DNA of 64,000 bases from Paenibacillus sp. PAMC 26794 (lineage in GTDB: Bacteria; Bacillota; Bacilli; Paenibacillales; Paenibacillaceae), in the NCBI RefSeq assembly GCF_000316035.1, contig NZ_ANHX01000017.1, positions 124,001-188,000 on the forward strand. Direction: 5' to 3'. The notes under the pieces are model-generated. The model searched no databases. It was not told the DNA's origin and worked only from the letters and a program-made list of their open reading frames with translations. Below, piece after piece: positions 17,894-27,177 of the stretch; position 1 is the stretch's first letter; each line of letters starts with the position of its first letter. Made by a program: the position numbers and the translations under genes.

Positions 17894-19849
17894 TTAGATT
17901 AATCCGGCTTTTGCCAGCAGCCTTTTCACAATCGCCGCCGATTGAGCACGACTAATATCTGCATCTGTCATCAGCTTGCCATCAGCACCTTGTACCAGCT
18001 CTTGTTTAATCGCCGATGCAACCGGCTCAGCTGCCCATGCCTGTACTTTAGCGCTATCGCTATATGTACTCAGCAGACTTGTTGTCTCTGACGCATCTGC
18101 CTGTGCCAGACCGACCAGTTTCATCGCACGTGACACAATGGTCAGCGCTTCAGCACGAGAAATTTCGTTGTTCGGACGGAAGCTGTCGTCAGCATAACCT
18201 GAGATCAGGCCGTAGGACACAGCCGTCTGAACCTCATCCTCATACCAGCTGCCTGTCTTCACATCCGTGAATGATGCTGTTTCTGTGCTAATCGGGGAGT
18301 GCAGACCCAAACCTCTTAACAAAACAGCCGTAAACTCTGCCCGCGTAATACTCCGGTCCGGCGCAAATACGTTCTCACCAGTACCTTGTACGATCAGACG
18401 GGATGCCAGATCCTGTACGTCATCACGACTCCAGTGACTTGATACATCGCTGAATGTTGCCGGATGATAGATCAGCGCATAAGTGCTGTTCGTCAAGCTG
18501 TTAATAATAGCAGAATCTTGCCCGTTACCTTTGATAACCTTGGTCGGTACATGCAGAAGGCTGCCATCCGGCTGAAGCACAACTCCTGTCGTGATCTTTG
18601 AACCATCGACACCCTCTGGCAAAGTAATAGAGCGCTCTACATAAGAGTTGAAACGATCCACATTGACTTGTTGTCCATTCCAGATGGCTTTTACTTCAAA
18701 ATCAACCGGAGTTGCAACCACCGTAGTGTTCTCCAGCTTGTCCGCTGCGGCCTGAATTGCTGTTTGTTTAGATGTGGCACTAGGCACAATAGCGATTTGG
18801 ATTGTGATATCTTCCAATGGAACCGTGCTTCCGAATTGGTTCAGAACATGATCTACCTGAATCTGATTAGCTGGAAGTGTGTACGTACCGCTGTCAGTCT
18901 GAATAACAACTTCGGCATTACTACCTTCCATCGTTTTGACAAGTTTGCCGTTCAGTTCACCAACGACCGCGCCCTTGCCAGTGCCTGTAATCGGCAGCAG
19001 TAACGTTCTTAGTCCACTTCCAATCTGATTGATGACTTTGTCATTATCCACACGAACAGTGGTGGTAACCTGATTGTTTACCGTTGATGTGGTAGCCGTC
19101 GCTGATTGTTCCTGCTTCTGTCCGTTCACATAGATGTCTACACCTTTGGTTACCGCCGGAGTGGATGGAACTGGGGTAACGACTGGTGAAGTTGGTGATA
19201 TACTTCCTCCTCCTCCACCCGAAGAGTTACCAGGATTCGGTGTAGGTGTCGAGCCAGAATTGTCGCCACCTGAGTTTGCTGCTGTAATTGTGATTGTTCC
19301 ACCGGACAATTCAGTGTAGTTTTCATAATCTACGTTTGTGAAACTCCAATGTTCTGCATCCTCACGATTAACCGTGAGTCTTTTCGTTCCTGCAGCCGCA
19401 TTATTTTTGGCTTTGACCTCAATATCAAACAGTTGCTGTTCCACAGGTACTGGATGATCACCTGCAGTGAAATCTGCCCAGATGATCCGTACCCAGCCAG
19501 CTTTATTATCAATCTTGTACTGGAAGTTTGCTTCATTGTTTTCCACTATGGATGGAAAATTGCTACCGACATATTTAGGCGTGATACGTACGATCTCCAG
19601 TGCAGACGAATCATAATCAATCTGCATATTATACGCGGTAACTGCGCTGTAATCGGGTTGTTTTAACGTCACAGGAACATGAACGCTTTGACCAGCTTGT
19701 ACACTGACATCCGTAAACTGTACCCGCGAAGGTTCCATCGGCTCTGCTCCTGCTACACTCGGTAATACGAGTGACGAGAGTAACGTCAGTGCGATCAGAC
19801 CTGACATTGTTTTTCTGATTCTTGGACGTTTCTTTTTCGGTTGAAACAT
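17894..19849 (-). CDS. Secreted protein with cohesin domain and three SLH domains
   Basis: 651 residues. Signal peptide ends near SVAGAEP. Residues ~30-190 read as a cohesin module (VQFTDVSVQAGQSVHVPVTL, AYNMQIDYDSSALEIV, FDIEVKAKN). A Gly/Ser/Pro linker follows, then an unassigned region (~245-460), then three SLH repeats (FSDVSSHWSRDDVQDLASR, FTDVKTGSWYEDEVQTAVS, and a third through the C-terminus) that bind pyruvylated secondary cell-wall polymer. It should therefore display a cohesin on the cell surface. The gene 71 bases upstream encodes a dockerin protein, making the two likely partners. Start ATG 19849 has GGAGG 7 bases upstream. Confidence 0.88.
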   Translation of the reverse strand: MFQPKKKRPRIRKTMSGLIALTLLSSLVLPSVAGAEPMEPSRVQFTDVSVQAGQSVHVPVTLKQPDYSAVTAYNMQIDYDSSALEIVRITPKYVGSNFPSIVENNEANFQYKIDNKAGWVRIIWADFTAGDHPVPVEQQLFDIEVKAKNNAAAGTKRLTVNREDAEHWSFTNVDYENYTELSGGTITITAANSGGDNSGSTPTPNPGNSSGGGGGSISPTSPVVTPVPSTPAVTKGVDIYVNGQKQEQSATATTSTVNNQVTTTVRVDNDKVINQIGSGLRTLLLPITGTGKGAVVGELNGKLVKTMEGSNAEVVIQTDSGTYTLPANQIQVDHVLNQFGSTVPLEDITIQIAIVPSATSKQTAIQAAADKLENTTVVATPVDFEVKAIWNGQQVNVDRFNSYVERSITLPEGVDGSKITTGVVLQPDGSLLHVPTKVIKGNGQDSAIINSLTNSTYALIYHPATFSDVSSHWSRDDVQDLASRLIVQGTGENVFAPDRSITRAEFTAVLLRGLGLHSPISTETASFTDVKTGSWYEDEVQTAVSYGLISGYADDSFRPNNEISRAEALTIVSRAMKLVGLAQADASETTSLLSTYSDSAKVQAWAAEPVASAIKQELVQGADGKLMTDADISRAQSAAIVKRLLAKAGLI

Positions 19850-19920
19850 GTAATAACCTCCATAGTCTGTATTCTTTGTAGATGGCACTGATGAACGTGA
19901 TTTTTATCCCATACTTAAGA

Positions 19921-20961
19921 TCAAGGGGGTGGTGGAGGTCCTTCAACAGCTTGTTTGCCAACAATTGTTACTGTTCTTCCTCGGAATTGCTCATCAGAAG
20001 TAGATTGAGGTGTGATTTCAAGGAAAAGGTATTTTCCCAAGTCGCTCGCAGTAATAGTGTACTCAGAGCTTGTTGCTCCCACGATCTCTGTCTTATCTGC
20101 TCCCGTTGCATCAGAACCCTGGTACCATTGATACAGCGTCGTATTAGGGTAATCACCATCTGCGTCAAAGTATTCGACTGTACTGGTTATCTTGACCCCG
20201 GTCTTCATCTCACCGATTAGTTGAGCATTCAATGCATACGGTGCATCGTCCACTTGCTTAAATGTCAATACATAACGGTTATCCTTGGCACCAAGCGTTG
20301 TATCCGCATAGCCTTCCAGCAAAGCCTGAGGATCAGACCAAAAAACTTCTCCGTCACGGTCGATATCCATCCGATTCATCTCAACAGCAGAATAGGAACT
20401 GCGGTTCAATTCGTTACGAAGATGTTTCAATAGCGCTGCTGCATCCGAAGAATTCACTTTGCCATCATTATTCACATCGCCTTGTTTACTGATGAACAGC
20501 TGGATGTTATCCGTAACTGTAGTCTGTGATGCAATGTGATTGGCTGTTATCGTAATAGTGACAGCACCGGATGAATAGGGAATAACCACCAATTTATTAT
20601 TTGCATCTACATATACTTCAGCAACATTACCATTATTAGCATCATATGAATAAGCCTTAATCGTATCGAATTTCTCGGATGGAAAATGATTGCTTAAATC
20701 AATTAACACCGTTTTATCCGAGGCTTCAATTGAAGTCAAAGGCCTTATCGAATGAAAATCCGGATCTTCTGATGATTGGTTAAGCCAGTGAATATACTCA
20801 CTAAGTACAGGTCGTGAAATAATGATATCTGAGCCAGCCGCTCCCGCATTGACCTGAGGAAGCATTCCACCTATAGGCAACGCAATGCCCAGCCCGAGCG
20901 CAGTCAACATGCTTTTTTTCAATATCGGCTTAAGCCGTTTTTTGTTTTGTTTCCCCTTCAA
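19921..20961 (-). CDS. Secreted dockerin type I protein with Ig-like domain
   Basis: 346 residues. Signal peptide: charged KGKQNKKRLKPILKK, hydrophobic core, VNAGAAG. Dockerin at ~156-216 with two calcium loops, DVNNDGKVNSSD and DIDRDGEVFWSD, all coordinating Asp/Asn present. After it comes an Ig-like domain (YNTTLYQWYQGSDATGAD-like segment, then DLGKYLFLEITPQ). The protein stops right after GPPPPP, a proline run that often links to further domains, so the C-terminus may be truncated. TTG start with GAGGAGG 8 bases upstream. Likely cotranscribed with the cohesin-SLH gene. No catalytic domain visible. Confidence 0.82.
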   Translation of the reverse strand: MKGKQNKKRLKPILKKSMLTALGLGIALPIGGMLPQVNAGAAGSDIIISRPVLSEYIHWLNQSSEDPDFHSIRPLTSIEASDKTVLIDLSNHFPSEKFDTIKAYSYDANNGNVAEVYVDANNKLVVIPYSSGAVTITITANHIASQTTVTDNIQLFISKQGDVNNDGKVNSSDAAALLKHLRNELNRSSYSAVEMNRMDIDRDGEVFWSDPQALLEGYADTTLGAKDNRYVLTFKQVDDAPYALNAQLIGEMKTGVKITSTVEYFDADGDYPNTTLYQWYQGSDATGADKTEIVGATSSEYTITASDLGKYLFLEITPQSTSDEQFRGRTVTIVGKQAVEGPPPPP

Positions 20962-21075
20962 TTCATGTTCCTCCTCGTATACATTTCAAATTTGAACAAC
21001 TACATGCTCAGTATAACGAGTCATTCTGAACCGATTCTGAACAGGACCATGGAACTATTCCCAGTTGTAATTCGA

Positions 21076-21113
21076 CAAAAAACGCCATGGAGTAAGCTTC
21101 CATAGCGTTTTGA
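21076..21113 (-). terminator. Terminator after the amidohydrolase
   Basis: AAAACGC(C)ATGGA pairs with TCCAT(A)GCGTTTT around loop GTAAGC; minus-strand end is TTTTTT. Lies 40 bases past the stop. Confidence 0.85.
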
Positions 21114-21153
21114 GCACAAATATTTTTCCAGTTTGGATCAAAATCACCTAAAA

Positions 21154-22446
21154 TTAAATTCCTTCAACAATCCTTTTGGCTCTAACCTTCACCTCACGGT
21201 AAAGTTCATCCTCATCAATCGTTAACAGCTTCCTGCCTTGCATGAGGATCTGACCATTCACAATCGTGGTGTCCACGTCCGCCCCATTTACGCTGTAAGC
21301 CAGTAGCGATTCTACTTCATGTACCGGTTGAAGATGTGGTTTCGCCAGATCGATCAGGATCAGATCAGCTTTGTGCCCCACCTCAAGGATACCCACCTCA
21401 TTTTGTAGACCCAGCAGACTAGCACTTCCGCGTGTAGCCATGCTTAGTACGTCCTTGGCTGGCAAGCGAGTGGGATCACCATAGTCCAGCTTTTGCAGCC
21501 AGGTCGCGGCTTTGATCTCCTCGAACATATCCACAGTGGTGGCACTTCCCGCTCCATCCGTTCCGATTCCCACGTTAATTCCCTGGGCCAACATCTCGGT
21601 AATTGGAGCAATTCCACACCCCAACTTCAGATTGCTGACCGGATTATGTGCTACACCGCCACGCATGCCCTTCAATCTGCCGATGTCTCTTCGATTAAGG
21701 TGTACACCATGCGCAAGCAGTACATGTGCCTGTTCGAACATCCCCGCCTCTTCCAAATACTCTGTCGGCGTCATGCCATAGCGCTCACGAATTTTCATGA
21801 CTTCTTCCTTCGTTTCAGCCAGATGAATGTGCAGAGGAATATCCTCAGTGACAGCTAGAGCAATGACTTCACGGAGCGGCTCCACGGGACAGGTGTAGGG
21901 TGAGTGCGGTCCATACATGGTTGTAATCCGTCCCTCGGCCGCTCCAGACCAGCGCTCTACAAGATCGATTGCCTCCTGCAACCTGCGTCCACCATCATCC
22001 TCCAGGAATACCATCCCGCGTGTAAGCGATGCCCGCATACCCGTTTGCTTAACCGCTTCTGCAATCTCATTCATATGGATATACATATCCGCAAAGGCAG
22101 TGGTACCCGAACGGATCATCTCGGCGATGGATAACTTGGCACCCCAATAGATGTCTTCCGGGTTCATCCGCGCTTCGGCAGGCAGCATTTTACGTTCGAG
22201 CCAGTCCATTAGCTTCAGATCATCCGAGAATCCCCGGAGCAGGCTCATCGGTGTATGTTGGTGGGCATTAATCAGTCCTGGCATGGCAACCTTATTGCGA
22301 CCATCGATAATCTCATCTTGAGGTTGAGGCAAAATGTGTTCAGCAATCTGCGTAATGCGATCGCCCTCAACACGAATATCCCCCGTGAAGGGGGCATCAG
22401 TATCTTTCATCGTTAGAATGGTCGCTTGCTGAATCAATATGCTCAT
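21154..22446 (-). CDS. Amidohydrolase, S-adenosylhomocysteine/methylthioadenosine deaminase type
   Basis: 430 residues of the metal-dependent TIM-barrel amidohydrolases. Metal and catalytic signatures: NAHQHTPMSLLRG (HxH), HIHLAETKEE (His and Glu), LLAHGVHL (His) and IGTDGAGS (Asp). The order and spacing fit MtaD-type deaminases that convert SAH or MTA to inosyl compounds, or the related chlorohydrolase group; specificity is an inference. The final ~60 residues form the small beta domain (KADLILIDLAKPHLQPVHEV). ATG 22446 chosen because GAGGAG lies 11 bases upstream; a GTG three codons earlier is too close to it. The gene is 78 bases downstream of an unknown 97-residue gene. Confidence 0.85.
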   Translation of the reverse strand: MSILIQQATILTMKDTDAPFTGDIRVEGDRITQIAEHILPQPQDEIIDGRNKVAMPGLINAHQHTPMSLLRGFSDDLKLMDWLERKMLPAEARMNPEDIYWGAKLSIAEMIRSGTTAFADMYIHMNEIAEAVKQTGMRASLTRGMVFLEDDGGRRLQEAIDLVERWSGAAEGRITTMYGPHSPYTCPVEPLREVIALAVTEDIPLHIHLAETKEEVMKIRERYGMTPTEYLEEAGMFEQAHVLLAHGVHLNRRDIGRLKGMRGGVAHNPVSNLKLGCGIAPITEMLAQGINVGIGTDGAGSATTVDMFEEIKAATWLQKLDYGDPTRLPAKDVLSMATRGSASLLGLQNEVGILEVGHKADLILIDLAKPHLQPVHEVESLLAYSVNGADVDTTIVNGQILMQGRKLLTIDEDELYREVKVRAKRIVEGI

Positions 22447-22524
22447 GTTATTCACGGCTCCTCTGGATTGGTTATCGTTCCTTCCATATCCGAGGGTAAG
22501 CCTTCACGTAACGGTAAGGTCAAG

Positions 22525-22818
22525 TCATTTTAATTTTTGGATCGTCATCTTTCTGAAACTTTGTATAAAGGGCTTGGGATCGATTTCGACCATGTATGGA
22601 TACACGCCTGTACTTGTGTGCAGATAGAAAAATCCACCTTCATCGCCCATTCGTCGAAATGACATGTCAAACACTTCCGTGATATTGAACTCGCGGTATT
22701 TGGTCACGATTTTATCTGAATACAGAATCATGGAACGGGCATTCATCTCAATCTCTTGGGCGAGACCCGTCACTTCTCTCAGTACTTTGTAATAAGGTAA
22801 TACAGCAACGCAGTTCAT
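22525..22818 (-). CDS. Conserved hypothetical protein, 97 aa
   Basis: I do not recognise this family. The sequence is compact and mixed alpha/beta with no signal or membrane segment: NCVAVLPYYKVLREVTGL, then a region with several aromatic and charged residues (FDMSFRRMGDEGGFFYLHTS) and VYPYMVEIDPKPFIQSFRKM near the end. The beta-rich second half resembles a small PH-like or membrane-associated domain of the kind in short Bacillus proteins, but this is a guess. GGGGGGAG lies just before the ATG. Probably cotranscribed with its neighbours on both sides (gaps of 74 and 78 bases). Confidence 0.65.
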   Translation of the reverse strand: MNCVAVLPYYKVLREVTGLAQEIEMNARSMILYSDKIVTKYREFNITEVFDMSFRRMGDEGGFFYLHTSTGVYPYMVEIDPKPFIQSFRKMTIQKLK

Positions 22819-22892
22819 GATCTCCCCCCATTCATGCCATGATTATTGTTCCATCATAGCAGATCGGAGGGTCCCAGCAAAAGAACATGAAA

Positions 22893-23990
22893 CTACGTGA
22901 TCTTGGTCGTCACCTTTAGTGGCGTATGAAGTGCATCTTGAATGTCCTGCAAAGAGAGACACTGTTCAATATGAAATACACCATGTGGCAACGCTGTTCT
23001 ATACACACGTTCAGCCACGGCTGCAGCTACCGCTGCTGTTGCATCTGCTTCCTTTGTGCCAACCAGTAGTTGTTCGACGCGGATTTGCTCACCATTTTCC
23101 CATCCTACGGCATCGACCTTGACTGCATACATCGGCTCTCCTCCAGGAATAAGGCCAAATGCCTTTACCGTTCCACTCCGAATAGACGGGATACGCAGCA
23201 ACGAAAACAACCCTGCACGTTTGGAGATTGCCATGGATTTTGTGATCCAGCGGGAGTCCAGACAGAGTCTGGTAGATACGGTTGGAATACGTAACGTCCG
23301 AGCAACCACATGCTGATCCGAAAAGTTAAATCGATAGGCTTTCCGGTTCCCCAGTTCCGTTCCAAAATCAATCCTTTTGCCATCTCCGAAACTTTGTACC
23401 TCAGCAGGTTTGCCCTTTTGCATCACTTGGTAGGTGGCATTCATCTGATCAACGGTCCACTCCACGGCAGCTTTTCCGTGCTTCTCTCCAAGTCCCAGCA
23501 TTACGGTAATATCTGCTTCCTCCACCTGATCCATATGCATGGTCGCTTCGCGTACAAGCAAGTTCGTTACTCCTGGTGATAGTCCTACGCTGAGTAACGC
23601 AGTTGATTTGGAACGTTGCATTTTGGTGTGCAATTGTTCAACCTTAGCGAGAAAATCATATTTTGCAGAAATATCAATATAGTCGGTTCCGGCTTGTGCG
23701 CAGGCTTCAACGAACCGGGTATCGCTCTGGTCAACACACATGATGACCAGCTTCACAGGCCTTAACATGGATGGCTCTACAGGTCGTGTTACATCCAGTT
23801 GAAGTGGTAGCACAGCACCACCTGTAGACCTGCTGAGCTCTTCCGCACGGTTCATGCGTGTACCCGCAGCCCATACTTTACCCGGGAACAATTCCCCCAG
23901 TTGAGTACATATCATCTGCCCCACTTGACCATAACCGCCAACCACCCAGATCTGATCTTTCATAGGCTTCACGTTAGTTTCGAATTGCAT
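22893..23990 (-). CDS. Saccharopine dehydrogenase-like NAD(P)-binding protein
   Basis: 365 residues. N-terminal Rossmann fold: IWVVGGYGQVGQMICTQLGE (GxGxxG), followed by RMNRAEELSRSTGG, LQLDVTRP and VIMCVDQ, matching the saccharopine dehydrogenase NADP-binding family. YIDISAKYDFLAKVEQLH and SVGLSPGVTNLL are family-like. The C-terminal domain is unassigned. These proteins range from lysine metabolism to lipid and polyketide reductases, so a specific reaction cannot be named. Its start overlaps the upstream methyltransferase gene by 17 bases, with GGAGGG 5 bases upstream, showing translational coupling. Confidence 0.8.
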   Translation of the reverse strand: MQFETNVKPMKDQIWVVGGYGQVGQMICTQLGELFPGKVWAAGTRMNRAEELSRSTGGAVLPLQLDVTRPVEPSMLRPVKLVIMCVDQSDTRFVEACAQAGTDYIDISAKYDFLAKVEQLHTKMQRSKSTALLSVGLSPGVTNLLVREATMHMDQVEEADITVMLGLGEKHGKAAVEWTVDQMNATYQVMQKGKPAEVQSFGDGKRIDFGTELGNRKAYRFNFSDQHVVARTLRIPTVSTRLCLDSRWITKSMAISKRAGLFSLLRIPSIRSGTVKAFGLIPGGEPMYAVKVDAVGWENGEQIRVEQLLVGTKEADATAAVAAAVAERVYRTALPHGVFHIEQCLSLQDIQDALHTPLKVTTKIT

Positions 23991-24681
23991 AATATCCCTC
24001 CACCCAGAACGCCCCGAAGTAACGTGTAATATGTGAGAAACCGCATTCGGTCAGTAGCTGAGTCATCTCTTCAGAGCATATGGGATCGGATTCACGGCCC
24101 AGGGAAGCAGCAAAACGTTCCCACTCTTCAGGAAGCACGCCCACACTCAACATGTGATCCTTCCAAGCTTGCAACATGATTGGATGTGCAGGTGAACGAA
24201 GATCGGCATTTACAGCCGCAATGATCAAAGGTGCACCGGGTTTAAGTCTTGCTGCGAGGCCGGTAAGAAACAGTCTCTTGGCCTCCATCCCCTGAAGGAA
24301 ATGTAACATGAGCATGCTTGTCGCCCCATCATATACAATATCCTCCTGCAATTCTTCAACCGTGACAGGTTGCAACTTCACTCTGGAACCGATGCCTGCT
24401 TCCGCGACTCGTTTCTCAGCAAGTTGCAGCATGGGCTGTGATGGATCTACTCCAGTCAATGTCCAACCGGCATGACGTGATCCGAGCAGAGCAATCTCTT
24501 TTCCCCCTCCCGCTCCGGCAACAAGGATATGAATATCGTTGTTATTCGCAAAAGATGCTGCAAGCAGCCGTTCCATTAGATCATGCATATGAGAATAACC
24601 CGGAATTTTCAGGGCTATCGATTGTTCGTAACGATGAACATCTGCTGTTTCCCAGCTCATCGGTGATGGATTGTGATTCAT
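23974..24681 (-). CDS. Class I SAM-dependent methyltransferase
   Basis: 235 residues. SAM motif I reads HILVAGAGGGKEIALL, motif II GVDPSQPMLQLAEKRV, then GATSMLMLHFLQG and RLKPGAPLIIAAVN, the order of a standard Rossmann methyltransferase. Acceptor unknown. ATG 24681 is favoured because GAGGAG is 10 bases upstream; a GTG two codons earlier is closer than usual. Overlaps the saccharopine-dehydrogenase-like gene, so the products likely act in the same pathway. Divergent from a LuxR-type regulator that may control them. Confidence 0.87.
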   Translation of the reverse strand: MNHNPSPMSWETADVHRYEQSIALKIPGYSHMHDLMERLLAASFANNNDIHILVAGAGGGKEIALLGSRHAGWTLTGVDPSQPMLQLAEKRVAEAGIGSRVKLQPVTVEELQEDIVYDGATSMLMLHFLQGMEAKRLFLTGLAARLKPGAPLIIAAVNADLRSPAHPIMLQAWKDHMLSVGVLPEEWERFAASLGRESDPICSEEMTQLLTECGFSHITRYFGAFWVEGYYAIRN

Positions 24682-24810
24682 GGACACCGCACTCCTCTTG
24701 AATTGAAGTTAGACTTGACTCGTTGTTCGTCTAATTTCATTATAGAAGGATAAGGCTAACCTACAATCCCAGAACATTGGGATATGCGCACAGAGAGAGG
24801 AGTAATCTTG

Positions 24811-25920
24811 TTGACATCACGTATTGATCGGAACCACAGACTTATCACTTCTCTTGAAAAAGGAACCTGGACCTCACGTACTTACCGGGAAGCTGTTCTC
24901 AAGCAGATCCATTCGGTTGTACCTTACGACGCATACTGTTTCACCACCGTTGATCCTCTGACTCTTCTCTCCACAGGAGCCGTGACAGAAGATGGCATTG
25001 AAGCCATTCATGATCGGTTATTCATTAATGAATACATGGAAGAAGATATACATAAATACGCTGAATTAATTCGCAGCGGTGAGCACACAGCTACACTTCA
25101 TGCGTCCATGAACTCAAAGTTTGAACAAAGTCCACGTTATATCAACATTCTTCAGCCAGCGGGGTTCGGTGATGAACTGCGTGCTGTATTGGTCAGTGGA
25201 GACGCTTGCTGGGGATATCTGACCCTATATCGTAAGACAGAAAGTGCTGTCTTTACAGAGGAGGAGCGGTTGATGATTCAGTCCTGGACCGCTTCTATTG
25301 CATCGATGCTGCGGTCCACGAGCCTGACACTGATCGATGAGATCACGAGTGAAAGTCCCGAAGAACCCGGAATTTTGATCACCTCAGACACGTTCCAGCT
25401 CTTATCCCTGAACGCCTCCGCTCAATATTGGCTGTCCCAATTGCGCATGCTGGAACTTGTCGGGCCGGATGTTCTGCCCCGTCCGGTACGTGCAGTGAGT
25501 TCCCACTTGCAGCGCAAGAATCGGGCAGAACTGGTCGTGGGTACTCAGATTGCACCCGACTCACCCTCCAAAGTTTGCATTCAACTTCCGGATGGGCGTT
25601 ACCTCATACTTCATGCCAGTCTCATGCAACAGCTTACAGGACCGGATCAGATTGCTATCCGTTTGGAGCAGGCGATGCCGCAGGATTTGCTTCCCTTGCT
25701 CGCCGAGAGCCATGGATTATCCAGTCGAGAGCGGGAACTACTCGGATATGTGCTCCGCAGTTATTCGTCCAAGGAAATTGCTGCTGCAATGCACATTTCT
25801 GTCTATACCGTACAGGATCATTTAAAATCCATTTTCGCCAAAACCAAGGTATCCTCACGTCGCGAGCTCATCTGGTATTTCGTATCCCGGTTCCAGCTGT
25901 CGGATGAGCCTGCCATATAA
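24811..25920 (+). CDS. LuxR-type transcriptional regulator with N-terminal sensor region
   Basis: 369 residues. The C-terminus is a LuxR/NarL helix-turn-helix (LSSRERELLGYVLRSYSSKE, then ISVYTVQDHLKSIFAKTKVS). The N-terminal part resembles a GAF-like ligand-binding module, with VSGDACWGYLTLYRKTESAVFTEEE and a following helix. No receiver domain, so it is not a classical response regulator. Start: a TTG at 24811 has GAGGAG 8 bases upstream; an ATG at 24784 has no ribosome site. Adjacent TTG at 24808 is also possible. Divergent from the methyltransferase operon, a likely target. Confidence 0.82.
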   Translation: MTSRIDRNHRLITSLEKGTWTSRTYREAVLKQIHSVVPYDAYCFTTVDPLTLLSTGAVTEDGIEAIHDRLFINEYMEEDIHKYAELIRSGEHTATLHASMNSKFEQSPRYINILQPAGFGDELRAVLVSGDACWGYLTLYRKTESAVFTEEERLMIQSWTASIASMLRSTSLTLIDEITSESPEEPGILITSDTFQLLSLNASAQYWLSQLRMLELVGPDVLPRPVRAVSSHLQRKNRAELVVGTQIAPDSPSKVCIQLPDGRYLILHASLMQQLTGPDQIAIRLEQAMPQDLLPLLAESHGLSSRERELLGYVLRSYSSKEIAAAMHISVYTVQDHLKSIFAKTKVSSRRELIWYFVSRFQLSDEPAI

Positions 25921-25973
25921 ACCCTGAGTGATTTCCCAGTATCAAATTGACTATCCAATAATGAGAAAAAATC

Positions 25974-26014
25974 AAAAGATGCCAATACGATATCTTCGTA
26001 ATGGCATCCTTTTC
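25974..26014. terminator. Bidirectional terminator between convergent genes
   Basis: GATGCCA (25978-25984) pairs with TGGCATC (26002-26008), with inner CGA/TCG; A-rich on the left and CTTTTCT on the right, so it can serve both the LuxR gene and the iron operon. Confidence 0.8.
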
Positions 26015-26163
26015 TATATGCTATTGATTAAGAAGCATAGCGGTAATACAGAGGGTAACTTCGATCTTTGAACTTTTGATATCGTGCATTCTGCTTTAAA
26101 AAGCAACGCACAGTCCTACCAACCCGTTTTCCACAAAATATTCAGACCATATCATTGATTGTG

Positions 26164-27177
26164 TTATTTGGCTTTTGCTAGTAAATAAAGAAAATATGGA
26201 ACACTAATGACTGTAATAACGATTCCTGTCGGCACATCTCCTACGAGGCTAACCGTGCGCGTAATCGTGTCAGCCAACACCACGACTAGCCCTCCGGCCA
26301 AGCTGGCAGCCGGAATGAGCAATTTGTGATCGGGACCAACCAGTTTTCTCGCCATATGCGGAGCGATCAAGCCAACGAAAAAGAAGCTGCCTCCCACGGC
26401 TACACTTCCAGAGGATAAAGCAACAGCAGCGATTGACAACCCCAAGAACTGCCGTTTTACGGAAACACCAAGCCCCTGTGCTGTCTGATTGCCCAGATGG
26501 AGGGCATTCAGTATGCGAGCCTTGTAAAAAATATAGCCGAGTAATATCAAGACCCATGGTGTCAGTATGGAAATATAGCCCCAATCATCGCCCCATAGGC
26601 TCCCTGCGAGCCAATATAGCATGAAGTTCATCTGCGAATCATCCAGCTTGAGTGTCAAGAAAGTCGTCAGCGCCCCATATCCGCTTCCTAGCGCGACCCC
26701 GGTCAAGATCAAACCGATTGGCGAGATGTCTCGTCCGCGGCGATACGATAATAAGAAGATCAACCCCGCAGCCAATAGTCCGCCAACAAAAGCCAACAGA
26801 GGCAGAGCAATAAAGGAACTCTTTCCTGTGGATGCAATGAATACAACGAAGAACAGGACAAACAAACCCGATCCCGAACTAATTCCCAGTGTCCCCGGAC
26901 TAGCCATGTCATTGCGCAGCAAACTCTGCATCACGACCCCGGCCGCTCCCATCCCCAGACCTACCAAGATCGAAAGTACGATTCGTGGCAAACGAAAATC
27001 AAACACAATCAGATTTTGCTTATCGGTACCGTTTCCTATGAGAACGTTCAGCACTTCTAGCGGTGAAAGATTCATCTTGCCAGAATTCATGCTAATGATC
27101 GCAAACACAAGGATCAGCACCATAAGCACTACATTGATGATAATGCCTCGTTTCATCGTATAACGCCGCTTGATCAT
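26164..27177 (-). CDS. Iron-siderophore ABC transporter permease (FecCD family)
   Basis: 337 residues with about nine membrane helices. Family segments: FRLPRIVLSILVGLGMGAAGVVMQ, NDMASPGTLGISSG, and VGGSFFFVGLIAPHMARKLVGPDHKLLIPAAS, the BtuC/FecD coupling region that contacts the ATPase. It forms a heterodimeric permease with the product of the preceding gene, which it overlaps by 4 bases (ATGA). AAGGAGG lies 8 bases upstream. No ATPase gene is nearby; many Paenibacillus systems of this kind use a shared ATPase encoded elsewhere. Confidence 0.9.
   Translation of the reverse strand: MIKRRYTMKRGIIINVVLMVLILVFAIISMNSGKMNLSPLEVLNVLIGNGTDKQNLIVFDFRLPRIVLSILVGLGMGAAGVVMQSLLRNDMASPGTLGISSGSGLFVLFFVVFIASTGKSSFIALPLLAFVGGLLAAGLIFLLSYRRGRDISPIGLILTGVALGSGYGALTTFLTLKLDDSQMNFMLYWLAGSLWGDDWGYISILTPWVLILLGYIFYKARILNALHLGNQTAQGLGVSVKRQFLGLSIAAVALSSGSVAVGGSFFFVGLIAPHMARKLVGPDHKLLIPAASLAGGLVVVLADTITRTVSLVGDVPTGIVITVISVPYFLYLLAKAK

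Noticed and set aside
19629..19964. 111-residue minus-strand ORF spanning the dockerin-cohesin gap
   Set aside because: Out of frame with the cohesin start, low-complexity in composition, no ribosome site.
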